DNA from: Clostridium akagii DSM 12554
GTDB taxonomy: Bacteria > Bacillota > Clostridia > Clostridiales > Clostridiaceae
Length of the DNA: 58,536 nt
Direction: 5' to 3'
Assembly (NCBI RefSeq): GCF_000686725.1
Contig: NZ_JMLK01000023.1
Location: 1 to 58,536, forward strand
The position numbers and the translations under genes are program-made. Below, one piece after another: positions 1 to 9,159 of this stretch. The notes below the pieces were generated by a model. The model was given only the letters and a program-made list of their open reading frames with translations. It ran no database searches and was not told the DNA's origin. Numbering within the stretch: position 1 is the stretch's first letter; each line of letters starts with the position of its first letter.

Positions 1-2
1 CC

Positions 3-110
3 GGGGCTACTGGTATTACTGGTGCCACCGGCTCTACTGGGGCTACTGGTATTACTGGTGCCACTGGCTCTACTGGCGCTACCGGCTCTACTGGTGCTAC
101 TGGTGCAGAT
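3..110 (+). repeat. Collagen-type tandem repeats (18/36-bp units)
   Basis: Repeated 18-nt modules encode GATGIT or GATGST. They form two 36-bp units ([12 protein letters not shown]) followed by further 18-bp GAT-GST units. Near-identical copies favour slippage and length variation between strains. The array starts outside the window, so the copy number is unknown. Confidence 0.9.
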
Positions 111-530
111 GGTGGTCCTTTAGGGTACGCTAACTTCTTCGATATCAACACTCAAAGTTTAGGTTTTGAAGATCCAGTTGTATTTAGTAATAATGGTATT
201 ATCTCACCAGCTGGATTCATATCACATACTGCTGGTGCTTCAGATATAACCATCAATCAAACTGGTGACTATCTTATTTCTTGGGAAGCATATGTACAAC
301 AAAGTACTGCAGCATTGGGCCTATATGTTGGTGGTAGTTTGATAAATGGATCTAATTTTGGTATAGGATCTGGAAGTCAAACATTCAGTGGTCATGTGAT
401 AACTCATTTAATTTCGGGTAGTATTCTTACCCTTAGAAATATAGGTGGTAATATTACTTTAAACAATACCCCTGCATTTAGCAGTGAACCAGTAGTAAGT
501 GCATCTATTGTAATCGAAAGGCTAGGCTAA
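3..530 (+). CDS. Collagen-like protein, C-terminal part (5' end outside window)
   Basis: The open frame enters from the left edge and stops at 528-530. The first ~36 residues are uninterrupted G-X-T triplets (GAT, GIT, GST), the collagen-like pattern of exosporium and spore-surface proteins such as BclA. From about residue 40 (after [14 protein letters not shown]) a non-repetitive domain of ~135 residues follows. It is rich in beta-type residues, like the trimerising TNF/C1q-like C-terminal domain of BclA proteins. The threonine in every triplet is a plausible O-glycosylation site, and a glycosyltransferase gene faces this one. Signal or anchoring sequences would be upstream of the window. 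The collagen-like assignment is secure; a spore-surface location is inference. Confidence 0.85.
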   Translation, partial: GATGITGATGSTGATGITGATGSTGATGSTGATGADGGPLGYANFFDINTQSLGFEDPVVFSNNGIISPAGFISHTAGASDITINQTGDYLISWEAYVQQSTAALGLYVGGSLINGSNFGIGSGSQTFSGHVITHLISGSILTLRNIGGNITLNNTPAFSSEPVVSASIVIERLG

Positions 531-595
531 TAAAATTAACTAAGTTAACCTAAGGTAGAGTTTCCACCTTAGTGTTAACATTAATAGATAAAATT

Positions 596-639
596 AAGCA
601 GCAGTAAAACTTTTAAAAACAAAAGTTTTACTGCTGCTT
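596..639. terminator. Perfect 19-bp hairpin between convergent genes
   Basis: Arms 596-614 and 621-639 are perfectly complementary around a 6-nt loop. The hairpin lies between the stop of the collagen-like gene and the stop of the glycosyltransferase gene. The flanks are only moderately T-rich on each strand (the arms themselves end in A/T runs), so it probably works as a bidirectional terminator. Function is inferred from position and structure. Confidence 0.7.
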
Positions 640-661
640 CTTAATGTACTTTTAATAGCAT

Positions 662-1741
662 CTATTTTTCAGCTAAAATTTTTTCAAAATATTTCTTATT
701 ATAATTCACTGCCTCATCATTTGCTTTAAATTCTCCCGCCTTATTATTGCATCTAATTGCCTCTTCTATATTTCCAACCTTATCATAACATACTGCCAAT
801 TGTATGTTTGGTAAGTATCCAAAATAGTCATGGGATATGAATCCCCAGCCATTTTCCGGTTTTTTTATTTGGGTTGCTAATTCATACCAAAAAATTGCTT
901 TTTCATAATCCATATTTTGAAAATAGAAATATCCAAGTTGACAGCAAATTTCAGCTCGTGGGTTATCATATTCAAAACTTTTCAGTAATACTCTTAACAT
1001 GCTTTTTCTATCATTTTTATAATCATAACATTGCGAAAGGTTAAAACAAGCATTTATATTGTCTTCAATCCACCCCTGTTTTGTATCTAAGAACTTTCTA
1101 AAATATTTAATGGCACTATCATACATTCTATTATAATATAATTCTCTAGCAAAATAAAAAATTCCTCTAGGGGACAATTCTTTACCTTTATATATCATTT
1201 TTTTATATATTGATAAATTTCTATCTGATACATAGGCACGTTCTTTTTTATGTGTTATACAAATATCAGAATTTATTATATTACCACTTATTTCTAGATA
1301 TTCATGCACAGGTTCTTTCCATTGAAATTCACTACTTCTTTTTAACAAACGCTCTCTGTAATATGACAGTGTTATATTGCCATTATTATCAAAGCCAACA
1401 TTATATTTCATCATTACCACATCTACTTTTTCATCTAAGTCATATTTCAAATTTTCAAATTTTTCTATATCTTCATCAACAATAACATCATCCGCATCTA
1501 ACCATAGTATATATTCCTTTGTAGCTTTTGAAAATGAATAGTTCCTTGCAGATGAAAAATTACTATTCCACTTAAAATTATATATCTTGTCTGTATACTT
1601 TCTACAAATTTCTTTAGTGCTATCCTTTGATCCTGTATCTACTATTATTATTTCATCAGCAATGTTTTTTACAGATTTTAAGCATCTTTCTATTACATCT
1701 TCTTCATTTTTAACTATCATGCACAAACTAATAGTAATCAT
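662..1741 (-). CDS. Family 2 glycosyltransferase with C-terminal TPR repeats
   Basis: The N-terminus (ISLCMIVKNEEDVIERCL) and the later IIIVDTGSKDST and LWLDADD stretches are the nucleotide-sugar and DXD-type metal motifs of GT-A family 2 enzymes. The C-terminal half (from ~residue 190) carries TPR-like helices (YYNRMYDSAIKYFRKFL, NMDYEKAIFWYELA). It should transfer a sugar from an activated donor in the cytoplasm; the acceptor is not shown. The ATG at 1741 is chosen because GAGGAG sits 10 nt upstream; a TTG 18 nt further up would include the ribosome site. It faces the threonine-rich collagen-like gene, and in C. difficile a glycosyltransferase lies beside bclA3, so a glycoprotein acceptor is a reasonable inference. 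Confidence 0.88.
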   Translation of the reverse strand: MITISLCMIVKNEEDVIERCLKSVKNIADEIIIVDTGSKDSTKEICRKYTDKIYNFKWNSNFSSARNYSFSKATKEYILWLDADDVIVDEDIEKFENLKYDLDEKVDVVMMKYNVGFDNNGNITLSYYRERLLKRSSEFQWKEPVHEYLEISGNIINSDICITHKKERAYVSDRNLSIYKKMIYKGKELSPRGIFYFARELYYNRMYDSAIKYFRKFLDTKQGWIEDNINACFNLSQCYDYKNDRKSMLRVLLKSFEYDNPRAEICCQLGYFYFQNMDYEKAIFWYELATQIKKPENGWGFISHDYFGYLPNIQLAVCYDKVGNIEEAIRCNNKAGEFKANDEAVNYNKKYFEKILAEK

Positions 1742-1769
1742 GTAATTCACTCTCCTCAATTTCTCATTA

Positions 1770-1798
1770 TATAATATGAAATTCGAGGTGCTTTGTCC
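1770..1798 (-). promoter_or_regulatory. Possible SigK/SigE-like sporulation promoter of the glycosyltransferase
   Basis: Read on the minus strand, GGACA (1798-1794) is followed after 15 nt by CATATTATA (1778-1770), which fits the CATAnnnTA -10 of mother-cell sigma factors with an AC-type -35. It lies ~30 nt upstream of the start codon. Such matches are frequent in AT-rich DNA, so this is only suggestive. Confidence 0.3.
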
Positions 1799-1869
1799 TT
1801 TAGTAGATTAAGAAATACATTTATACAATTAATTATTATTACAAAATCTGTTTTGTTCTTTCAATAATA

Positions 1870-3060
1870 TTATTCGAATCTTAATGCTTCTATAGGATTC
1901 AACTTTGATGCTTTGTTTGCAGGATAAATTCCAAAAATTAAACCTACAAGAACTGAAAATACAAAAGCTCCTAATACTATATTATTTGAAATTACTATGG
2001 ATGTGGAGAAGAATGTTTTTGCAATATATGCTCCTGCATAACCACAAAGTACACCAATAATACCACCTACGCCACTAACAGTTGATGCTTCAATCAAGAA
2101 TTGTATTAGTATCGTTCTTCGTTTGGCCCCAATTGCTTTTCTTGTTCCTATTTCTTTAGTTCGTTCAATTACCGAAACAAGCATTATATTCATAATTCCA
2201 ATTCCACCAACTAGAAGTGATATAGCTCCAACTCCAGCTAGCATATTACTCATACTTGTAGACGTTGACGTAGCTGTGGTAATTAAACTTGTTTGGCTGA
2301 GCACCCTATAATAAGTATTTGTAGTTGTACTAGTTGCCAAATTTCTAAGTCCATATTTTTTATTTAGAAACATTTTCAAATAAGACATAGCTGTATCTAT
2401 TTTTACTTGACTTTCACCCTCAACATAATAGGTACTTATAGTAGATGTCTTTAACAACCTTTGCGCCGAGGATATTGGAAGTATTATTTTATCATCACTA
2501 CTACCAGTAGTAGATGTTCCTGCCGCTGTTAAAACTCCCACTATTTTATACTGAATACCACTAACATACATATACTGACCAACAACATTTGTATATCCAA
2601 AAATATTATTTGCAGTTTCGGTTCCTATTACCAATACATTATATCTGTTTTTAACATCTCTATCAGTTATAAATCTCCCTGAACTTACTGTGTAATTTTT
2701 TATAGCTGCATAGCTTGCATTTGATGCCTCTATTGATGTGGTACTGGATTTACTTCCAGCCTTTATATTTACATTATTTGATGAAACTTCTGGTGCTACT
2801 GCTTTTATACCCGGTTTAGATTTAAGCTCGGTTAAATCTGCCTCAGTAATATTTAAAGTCTTTGTAAGGGATACCGTAATAAGATTTGTTCCCAAACTGC
2901 TTATTTCATCACTTACTTCCTTTTCTGTACCTTGGCCCATTCCCACAAGAATAATTACCGATGATATACCTATAATTATTCCAAGCATTGTAAGAAATGA
3001 ACGTACTTTGTTATTCCACACAGAATAAAGTGCCATTTTAAATAATTGTGTTATTTTCAT
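1870..3060 (-). CDS. MacB/FtsX-type ABC transporter permease
   Basis: A 396-residue permease with the MacB layout. A first membrane helix at ~17-40 (FLTMLGIIIGISSVIILVGM) is followed by a large extracytoplasmic domain (~45-270) and three C-terminal helices including SLLVGGIGIMNIMLVSV. The cytoplasmic signature ERTKEIGTRKAIGA is typical of FtsX-like permeases, and the protein ends NPIEALRFE. Its ATG overlaps the end of the ATPase gene by 4 nt (ATGA), with AGAGGTGA upstream. With its neighbours it forms a YknXYZ/MacAB-like exporter for an unknown substrate, typically a peptide, toxin or antibiotic. Confidence 0.93.
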   Translation of the reverse strand: MKITQLFKMALYSVWNNKVRSFLTMLGIIIGISSVIILVGMGQGTEKEVSDEISSLGTNLITVSLTKTLNITEADLTELKSKPGIKAVAPEVSSNNVNIKAGSKSSTTSIEASNASYAAIKNYTVSSGRFITDRDVKNRYNVLVIGTETANNIFGYTNVVGQYMYVSGIQYKIVGVLTAAGTSTTGSSDDKIILPISSAQRLLKTSTISTYYVEGESQVKIDTAMSYLKMFLNKKYGLRNLATSTTTNTYYRVLSQTSLITTATSTSTSMSNMLAGVGAISLLVGGIGIMNIMLVSVIERTKEIGTRKAIGAKRRTILIQFLIEASTVSGVGGIIGVLCGYAGAYIAKTFFSTSIVISNNIVLGAFVFSVLVGLIFGIYPANKASKLNPIEALRFE

Positions 3061-3773
3061 GCCGTCACCTCTTTGTTATTCAATTCATCAGAAGTTATGT
3101 GACCATCCCTAACTGTAATAATTCTTTTTGCATTATTAGCTATATCCCTATCATGGGTAATCATTACAATTGTATTTCCTTCACTATTCAAATCCTCTAA
3201 CATTTTAAGTACTTCTCTTCCAGTTTTACTATCAAGTGCACCTGTTGGTTCATCTGCTAATATAATCTGTGGATCTGTAACTAGGGCCCTTGCAATAGCA
3301 ACTCTTTGCATTTGACCACCAGATAATTCTGTTGGTTTGTGTTTTATATGCTTGCCTAGTCCTACTTTCTCCAATTGTGTTTTTGCCTTTTCTTTTGCAG
3401 CTTTACCCGTATATCCTAAATAAAGGAGTGGTAATACTACATTGTCCAATATACTTAACTTTGCAATCAAATTATAATTTTGAAAAATAAACCCTATTTT
3501 CTTATTTCTTATTTCTGCTAGCTTATTATCATTACATTTTGTATTTTGACCATCTAAAGAATATTCTCCAGATGTTGCATTATCTAAACACCCAATAATA
3601 TTCATAAGCGTTGACTTACCTGCACCCGATGGTCCAACAATGGCTACATATTCGCCTTTATCTATTTTCAGGTTAACATTTTCTATAGCTTTAAAAGTGC
3701 TTCCGCCCATCTTATATGATTTTTCTATATTAACCATCTGGATTAAGTTATGATCATTTAATATTTCTGACAT
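3057..3773 (-). CDS. MacB-type ABC transporter ATP-binding protein
   Basis: ATPase of the MacB/LolD class. Walker A is GPSGAGKST, the Q-loop lies in FIFQNYNLI, the signature is LSGGQMQRVAIARAL, Walker B with catalytic Glu is IILADEPTGALD, and the switch His is in VMITHDRD. The ATG at 3773 is preferred because the ATG at 3788 contains the ribosome site (GGAGGT) that serves it. Translation is coupled to the permease by a 4-nt overlap. It powers the exporter made with the adjacent permease and the HlyD-type adaptor. Confidence 0.95.
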   Translation of the reverse strand: MSEILNDHNLIQMVNIEKSYKMGGSTFKAIENVNLKIDKGEYVAIVGPSGAGKSTLMNIIGCLDNATSGEYSLDGQNTKCNDNKLAEIRNKKIGFIFQNYNLIAKLSILDNVVLPLLYLGYTGKAAKEKAKTQLEKVGLGKHIKHKPTELSGGQMQRVAIARALVTDPQIILADEPTGALDSKTGREVLKMLEDLNSEGNTIVMITHDRDIANNAKRIITVRDGHITSDELNNKEVTA

Positions 3774-3866
3774 ACTGCTTACCTCCATTCTTTTTCATAG
3801 TAGTAAGATACCGCTAGGCAGCTCTATTTCAATTTCAATTTTAGCTTTTAACTAGTCTATTTCAAT

Positions 3867-5132
3867 TTATTTTGTAGTTGTTGATTTAGAACTGCTACCA
3901 CTGCCACCTGGCATTCCACCACCACTGCCACTTGGCATTCCGCCACCACTGCCGCTTGGTCCACCCATACCACCTTGAGTACTAGTACTACTGCTACTTG
4001 AAGGTAATTGGACTAGTATAGCCTCTCCTGTTGTAACCCCTTTTGTAACTTCAATATAATCTTCAGTTTCCATACCTGTTGTAATTTCTACTAATTTACT
4101 ATTTGACGCTGAAACTGAAGAACTATTAGTATTTTGTCCACCATTAGAAGTTGTGCTATCTTCAACTCTTACATATTTTTTACTATTGCTTTCAACCAAA
4201 GCTTCCTCAGGTATTACAATTGCATTGTCTTTACTTTGTACTGCAATGGTAACATCCGCATTCATTCCAAGTCTTATTCCTACTGGATTACTAATATTTA
4301 CAACAACATCATAGGTTGTAACATTACTAGTTGTGGTTCCTGCCTGGGCTACTGATTCAACGGTACCTGTAAAAGTTTTATCTGTTAAGGCATCAAATTT
4401 AATAGTAGCCTTTTGACCTGCTGCCACAGATGAAATATCTAATTCATCCACTGAAACTTTAACTTTCATTGTGTTCATATCAGTTACTGTGACTACACTT
4501 TTACCACTTTGTCCAGAATCTCCGTTAACACTATCTACTGATGTTACAAGACCAGCTATAGGCGATGTTACAGTTTGATTATTTACTGCGGTATTAGCAT
4601 CTGCTAGTGCAGTGCTCGCATCAGTTACTGAATCTTTATCATCTGATATTTTACTATTAGTATCCGTTATTGTCTTTTTATCAGAGGAAACTTTAGTAGC
4701 ATCAACCTTGGTAGCACTTTCATCAGTTGTAAGTTGTGTATTTGCATCCGTTAGTGCAGTTTCATCACTTGTAAGCTGCGCCTCAGCTTTGGTCAATTTT
4801 TTTGTATTATCAGTTACTGCCTTTGTGAGATCAGAACTTGAGCTAACAAAAAGTTTTTGTGCTGCTTTTACCGTATCGCCAACTTTAACAGTTAACCCTG
4901 AAATAGTACCGTTATTATTAGGTGATACTGCAGATGTTGTACCCGCATAAGCAGCTCCTGTACCTTGAATAGTTTTTGATAGATTCATACTTTTAACAGT
5001 TGAGCTATAATATTTTGTTGCTAACGTTGATACTGTTTTCTTAAAAAATTTATTATATCCTAAATAACCACCAGCACCAATTACAATCACTACTATACCT
5101 ATTATTATTGCTTTCATTATTTTACTTTTCAT
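3867..5132 (-). CDS. HlyD/MacA-family efflux adaptor with Gly/Ser-rich tail
   Basis: The N-terminus has a short basic stretch and one membrane helix (~7-27, IIIGIVVIVIGAGGYLGY), giving a membrane-anchored extracellular protein. A barrel-sandwich/lipoyl segment surrounds a long hairpin (~105-185) rich in T, S, D and K, followed by PIAGLVTSVDSVNGD and beta-barrel segments ending VTTGEAILVQL. The last ~45 residues are low-complexity GGMPSGSGGG repeats. Start ATG has GGGAGGT upstream. It is the first gene of the exporter operon; the adaptor-ATPase-permease order resembles YknX-YknY-YknZ. What the glycine-rich tail does is unknown. Confidence 0.9.
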   Translation of the reverse strand: MKSKIMKAIIIGIVVIVIGAGGYLGYNKFFKKTVSTLATKYYSSTVKSMNLSKTIQGTGAAYAGTTSAVSPNNNGTISGLTVKVGDTVKAAQKLFVSSSSDLTKAVTDNTKKLTKAEAQLTSDETALTDANTQLTTDESATKVDATKVSSDKKTITDTNSKISDDKDSVTDASTALADANTAVNNQTVTSPIAGLVTSVDSVNGDSGQSGKSVVTVTDMNTMKVKVSVDELDISSVAAGQKATIKFDALTDKTFTGTVESVAQAGTTTSNVTTYDVVVNISNPVGIRLGMNADVTIAVQSKDNAIVIPEEALVESNSKKYVRVEDSTTSNGGQNTNSSSVSASNSKLVEITTGMETEDYIEVTKGVTTGEAILVQLPSSSSSTSTQGGMGGPSGSGGGMPSGSGGGMPGGSGSSSKSTTTK

Positions 5133-5301
5133 TATTTACCTCCCACTAATTGTAGTGTTTTCTTTTTGTTCTTATTCAATAATGTAATTATAAACTGAAA
5201 TTTCAATGGAAATATGGAATATATATGTGAACTGTGTGTGATTAATCATCCTCAAGAAAATAACAAGTCAAAGATGGCTTGAATATTTTTGGGTAAATAA
5301 A

Positions 5302-5346
5302 AAAAGATATCAGCATAAGGAAAAATCCTTAATACTAATATCTTTT
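5302..5346 (-). terminator. Terminator after the MYG1 gene
   Basis: On the minus strand AAAAGATAT...AAGGA, a TTTTT loop, then TCCTT...ATATCTTTT ends in a T-run. It lies 28 nt past the MYG1 stop codon and separates it from the exporter operon. Confidence 0.8.
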
Positions 5347-5373
5347 GCCATAAATAACTACTATTTAATTTTA

Positions 5374-6267
5374 TTAGACTTTAGCTTCAATTGCCATTTG
5401 AGCCATTCTCATAATGCCAGAATAAGATGCACAGCCTGCTATAAATCTACCAGGATGACAGAATATGGCATCCTCTACACCTGTAGCCTTCACAATTTCT
5501 TCATCAGATTTACCTGCCCATTCTTTTGGAAGATCTTTTATTGCTGCAAATTCTCCTAATTTTTTAGGGACAACCTGAATTCTATATCCGTTATTAACAT
5601 CCTTATATATAGCAAATAAAACTTCATGATTTTTATCCATGGATATTAGGTGTTCTTGCCATGGACAAAACGTTGTCAAAATCAAAAGTTCAGGTTGTTC
5701 TCTATTTTTAAATGCATCCACAATAATTGTTTTTGCCTTTATCTGTGAAACAACCCTATTCACTTGATTTTTCAAAACAATTTTGGCCAAAGAAACTGCA
5801 TCATTAAATTTTTCATCAGATAATGTGGACTCATTCCAACTAGAATTAAAATCAGAAATAACAGCTGATATGGTTTTAATTTTAAGTTCTGAAGTGAAAA
5901 TATCCTCTCCGTTATCCAATGCATCAATAGTTACAAATAAAGAATCATCAACAGATTGTAATACCTTATTTGTTTCATCTTCATTTAAATCCTTAGCATT
6001 TTGGGAAAGGTATTGTTTTCCGAAATCTCTCCAAATTAATCCTGCACTTGCATACGGAACTTTATTCTCCCTATATTGCTTACCAACTATATGATGATCA
6101 TATTTACCACCACCCACATCAAAAACAATATCACAAGACTCCAATAATTCAGGTTTTCTACTTCTAAGAATTTCAGCTTCTTCGAAAATTCCAAGAATTA
6201 TTGCAGATGCAAAAACTTCGTCTGAATGAAATGTTCCGTTATGTGTTCCAATCTTAAATTTTCCCAT
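5374..6267 (-). CDS. MYG1 family protein (DHH-like predicted phosphoesterase/nuclease)
   Basis: The protein starts MGKFKIGTHNGTFHSDEVFA, the conserved MYG1 N-terminus with metal-binding His and Asp, followed by DVGGGKYDHH. The C-terminus has CHPGRFIAGCASYSGIMRMAQMA, also typical of the family. Members resemble DHH phosphoesterases, and the eukaryotic member has been described as a 3'-5' RNA exonuclease; the bacterial role is not established. The ATG at 6267 is chosen over the one at 6300 because AGGGAG lies 10-11 nt upstream and homology begins there. It is a single-gene unit with its own terminator. Confidence 0.9.
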   Translation of the reverse strand: MGKFKIGTHNGTFHSDEVFASAIILGIFEEAEILRSRKPELLESCDIVFDVGGGKYDHHIVGKQYRENKVPYASAGLIWRDFGKQYLSQNAKDLNEDETNKVLQSVDDSLFVTIDALDNGEDIFTSELKIKTISAVISDFNSSWNESTLSDEKFNDAVSLAKIVLKNQVNRVVSQIKAKTIIVDAFKNREQPELLILTTFCPWQEHLISMDKNHEVLFAIYKDVNNGYRIQVVPKKLGEFAAIKDLPKEWAGKSDEEIVKATGVEDAIFCHPGRFIAGCASYSGIMRMAQMAIEAKV

Positions 6268-6439
6268 ATTAATTATTCTCCCTTTTATTTTAAATTTCAA
6301 CTATAAATTCAACATAATACTATATTTTATCTGTGAAAATCCAATTGAACATTTATGTTATTTTTTTCATACCCTTATTATATGTACTTTTATTACTATC
6401 GTCAATATATTGGTTTCATTGGTAAAAACTTTGATTTAA

Positions 6440-6468
6440 TTGACAGGTTTTTCATATAAATGTATGAT
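6440..6468 (+). promoter_or_regulatory. SigA-type promoter of the LCP gene
   Basis: TTGACA (6440-6445), a 17-nt spacer and TATGAT (6463-6468) give a near-consensus vegetative promoter about 48 nt upstream of the LCP start codon. Confidence 0.8.
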
Positions 6469-6515
6469 ATAAATTGGATGTTATTTAACTAAAACAGTTA
6501 TCGGAGGAATTTTCA

Positions 6516-7550
6516 ATGAAAAAAAATATTAAGGCTAAAAAGAAGAAAAAGAAAATAATAATTATTCCTGTAGTCATATTAATAATTTTAGCGATAGGAG
6601 CATCAGGAACTCTTTTATTTATAAACAGTAAATTATCGAAAGTAAATGGAGTTAGCATATCTAAAAAACCTAGTGATTTAGGAATAAAGACACAAAACTT
6701 TGATGATAGCAACATTGATAAAAATTATACTAACATATTACTTTTAGGCGTGGATACCCGTGATCCTAATACTAATCTTGGACTTGCTGATTCAATAATG
6801 ATTCTAACTATTGACAAAACTCATAATAAGATAAAAATCACTTCACTAATGAGGGACATGCTTATTGACAATATTAGAGGCGAAGGGGTTACTGCCGGAA
6901 CTACTCAAGATAGAATAAACGTTATCTATAAAGAAGGCGGTGGGCAGTATTCAATCAAAGCAATTAATGACAATTTTGATATGAATATAAAGGACTACAT
7001 AAAAGTAAATTTTGGAGATTTTGACAAAATCGTAGATGCAGTCGGTGGCGTTGACATTGATATATCTTCTGACGAAGTAAAAGTAGCCAATGGATATATT
7101 GACGAAGTATCAAAATTACAGAATGTAACTCCACAACACTTAACTCATGGAGGATTACAACATTTAAATGGTATACAGGCTTTGGGCTACTGTAGAATAA
7201 GATATGTTGGAAACGAAGATTTCCAAAGAACCGAAAGACAAAGGACCGTTTTAACTGCAGTTTTCAAAAAGTTATCCAGTCTTAATCTTGTTCAGGCGTC
7301 TTCAATGCTTGATACAATATTACCTGATGTTGAAACTTCACTTTCAAAAACTGATATGCTATCAGAAACTTCATCTATTATAATTAACAAAACTAAAACA
7401 ATAGAGCAGTTTAGACTGCCTGAAGACAAACCAGGCTATAATTACACTACAACTATAAAAGGCACTTATTTTTTAGGTTGGAATAAAGCTTTAAATAATG
7501 CTGATCTTCATAAGTTTATATTTGAAGAGGATGCAAGTAAGGTAAAATGA
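6516..7550 (+). CDS. LytR-CpsA-Psr (LCP) family wall-polymer transferase
   Basis: A lysine-rich cytoplasmic tail is followed by one membrane helix (~12-35, IIIIPVVILIILAIGASGTLLF) and an extracellular LCP domain (~75-240). Diagnostic segments are ILLLGVDTRDPN, ADSIMILTID, ITSLMRDMLI and YCRIRYVGNEDFQRTERQR, which hold the Arg/Asp residues that bind the polyprenyl pyrophosphate head group. LCP enzymes transfer teichoic-acid or other glycopolymers from the lipid carrier to peptidoglycan. Start ATG follows GGAGGAATTTTCA. It is a monocistronic gene converging with glmM. Which polymer it attaches cannot be told. Confidence 0.93.
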   Translation: MKKNIKAKKKKKKIIIIPVVILIILAIGASGTLLFINSKLSKVNGVSISKKPSDLGIKTQNFDDSNIDKNYTNILLLGVDTRDPNTNLGLADSIMILTIDKTHNKIKITSLMRDMLIDNIRGEGVTAGTTQDRINVIYKEGGGQYSIKAINDNFDMNIKDYIKVNFGDFDKIVDAVGGVDIDISSDEVKVANGYIDEVSKLQNVTPQHLTHGGLQHLNGIQALGYCRIRYVGNEDFQRTERQRTVLTAVFKKLSSLNLVQASSMLDTILPDVETSLSKTDMLSETSSIIINKTKTIEQFRLPEDKPGYNYTTTIKGTYFLGWNKALNNADLHKFIFEEDASKVK

Positions 7551-7608
7551 ACAGTTACAAGTTGCAGATGATTTTTGGAATAAAGCACAAAAGCCCTCTG
7601 CAAAATGG

Positions 7609-7659
7609 AAGGGGCCGCCTGAAGATAGAAATTAAATTCTATTTTCAAGGCGGCCCCTT
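7609..7659. terminator. GC-rich inverted repeat between convergent LCP and glmM genes
   Basis: The 12-nt arms AAGGGGCCGCCT (7609-7620) and AGGCGGCCCCTT (7648-7659) are perfectly complementary; weaker pairing (GAAGATAGAA with TTCTATTTTC) extends inward. It sits just past the LCP stop and 16 nt from the end of glmM. There is no clear T-tract. It could be a bidirectional terminator or the relic of a small dispersed element, because its base composition is unlike the flanks. Confidence 0.55.
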
Positions 7660-7674
7660 ACCCCTTGTACCCTA

Positions 7675-9024
7675 TTAAAGGTTTGCTTTTTCTTCAATAA
7701 GTTTTGCTAGTGAATGTGCTAGTTTATTAAGTTCTACTTGATCTTCACCTTCCAGCATTACTCTTACTAATGGTTCTGTTCCTGAAGGTCTTATTAATAC
7801 TCTTCCACAGCCATTAAGCCTAGCTTCTATGCTTTTGATTTCAGACTTAATTTCTTCATCCTCATTATATATGTTCTTTTTATCATTTGGAACTGTTGCA
7901 TTTGCTAATATTTGTGGGAGTTTCTTCATAATTGAAGCAAGTTCCGACAAAGTTTTTGTGCTATTCTTAACAACTGAAGATATTTGAAGCCCTGTTACAA
8001 GACCATCTCCTGTTGTATTGTGATCTAAAAATATTATGTGACCTGACTGCTCTCCGCCAAGTTTATAACCTTGCTTTAGCATTTCTTCAAGCACATATCT
8101 GTCTCCAACTCTTGTTTTTATAGTATTTATATTTTCCTTATCAAGTGCAATAAAAAGTCCCATGTTACTCATTACTGTAGTAACAACAACATTTTCATTT
8201 AATTTTCCTTTATCTTTTAAATCTTTGCCACAGATTGCCATGATAAAGTCTCCATCTATAAGCTTACCTTTTTCATCTACTGCAAGACATCTGTCAGCAT
8301 CCCCATCAAACGCAAGTCCTAAATCACATTTCTTTTTGATCACATATTCCATAAGTTCCTCTGGATGTGTAGACCCACAACTGTCATTTATATTTATTCC
8401 ATCAGGATCATTGTTTATAACGACTACTTCAGCACCAAGTTCTCTGAAAGTTCTAACGGCTGATTTATAACTAGATCCATTTGCACAGTCAAGAGCTACT
8501 CTAAGTCCTTTAAGATCACAATCTATAGTTCCCTTTGCAAACTCAATATAATCTTCAAAAGCAGAATCTTCTACTACTTTTTTTCCTACATTTCCATAAG
8601 TTGGTGATGGAACACCGATAAATTTGCCTTCGATTGTACTCTGTATTTGGTCTTCAAGTTCGTCTGAAAGTTTATACCCTTGTGAATTAAAAAATTTTAT
8701 ACCATTATATTCTACTGGATTATGAGAAGCGGATATTACTACACCTGCATCTAATTTATATTTTCTAGTAAGATATGCTATTGCTGGCGTTGGTATAACC
8801 CCTACGCACATTGCTTCTGCACCTACTGATAGTATTCCAGCTACCAAAGCATTTTCAAGCATATCTTTTGATATTCTCGTATCTGTTCCAACTAATATTC
8901 TAGGTTTATGTGATCCTTTTGATAATACATATGCTCCAGCTCTACCTAAATCATATGCTATTTGTGGTGTTAGTTCTTCGTTAGCTATTCCCCTAACACC
9001 ATCTGTACCAAACATTCTGCTCAT
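7675..9024 (-). CDS. glmM: Phosphoglucosamine mutase
   Basis: Converts glucosamine-6-phosphate to glucosamine-1-phosphate for UDP-GlcNAc, feeding peptidoglycan. The 449-residue length is normal. The N-terminus [15 protein letters not shown], the phosphoserine loop [13 protein letters not shown] (active Ser ~residue 100), the metal loop AFDGDADRC and the sugar loop GGEQSGH are all present, as is the phosphate-binding [12 protein letters not shown]. Start ATG has GAGGT 8 nt upstream. In many Firmicutes glmM follows cdaA-cdaR directly and its product binds and inhibits CdaA. Here it lies ~8 kb downstream, separated by ptb-buk and exporter genes. No glmS or glmS ribozyme was seen nearby. Confidence 0.97.
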   Translation of the reverse strand: MSRMFGTDGVRGIANEELTPQIAYDLGRAGAYVLSKGSHKPRILVGTDTRISKDMLENALVAGILSVGAEAMCVGVIPTPAIAYLTRKYKLDAGVVISASHNPVEYNGIKFFNSQGYKLSDELEDQIQSTIEGKFIGVPSPTYGNVGKKVVEDSAFEDYIEFAKGTIDCDLKGLRVALDCANGSSYKSAVRTFRELGAEVVVINNDPDGININDSCGSTHPEELMEYVIKKKCDLGLAFDGDADRCLAVDEKGKLIDGDFIMAICGKDLKDKGKLNENVVVTTVMSNMGLFIALDKENINTIKTRVGDRYVLEEMLKQGYKLGGEQSGHIIFLDHNTTGDGLVTGLQISSVVKNSTKTLSELASIMKKLPQILANATVPNDKKNIYNEDEEIKSEIKSIEARLNGCGRVLIRPSGTEPLVRVMLEGEDQVELNKLAHSLAKLIEEKANL

Positions 9025-9159
9025 ATATTTACCTCACTATATTTCCTTTTATTTGATGAGCCTAACTTTGCACTCATAGCCCTATTATATCATAGTAACC
9101 GTATACTAACAATTATTACAATCGCAACTAATAACCTGTTAACTGTAACTTTGTCAGGG

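Noticed and set aside
3-110. Tandem repeats that might be a CRISPR array
   Set aside because: The repeats are contiguous without unique spacers and encode G-X-T collagen triplets in an open frame.
7552-7680. Short frame (43 codons) starting inside the LCP stop codon
   Set aside because: It runs through the GC-rich inverted repeat, has no ribosome site of its own and overlaps the 3' end of glmM.
9025-9159. Search for a glmS gene or glmS ribozyme next to glmM
   Set aside because: Neither gene nor ribozyme core was seen in the flanks; only the MFS operon end and an A/T-rich gap.
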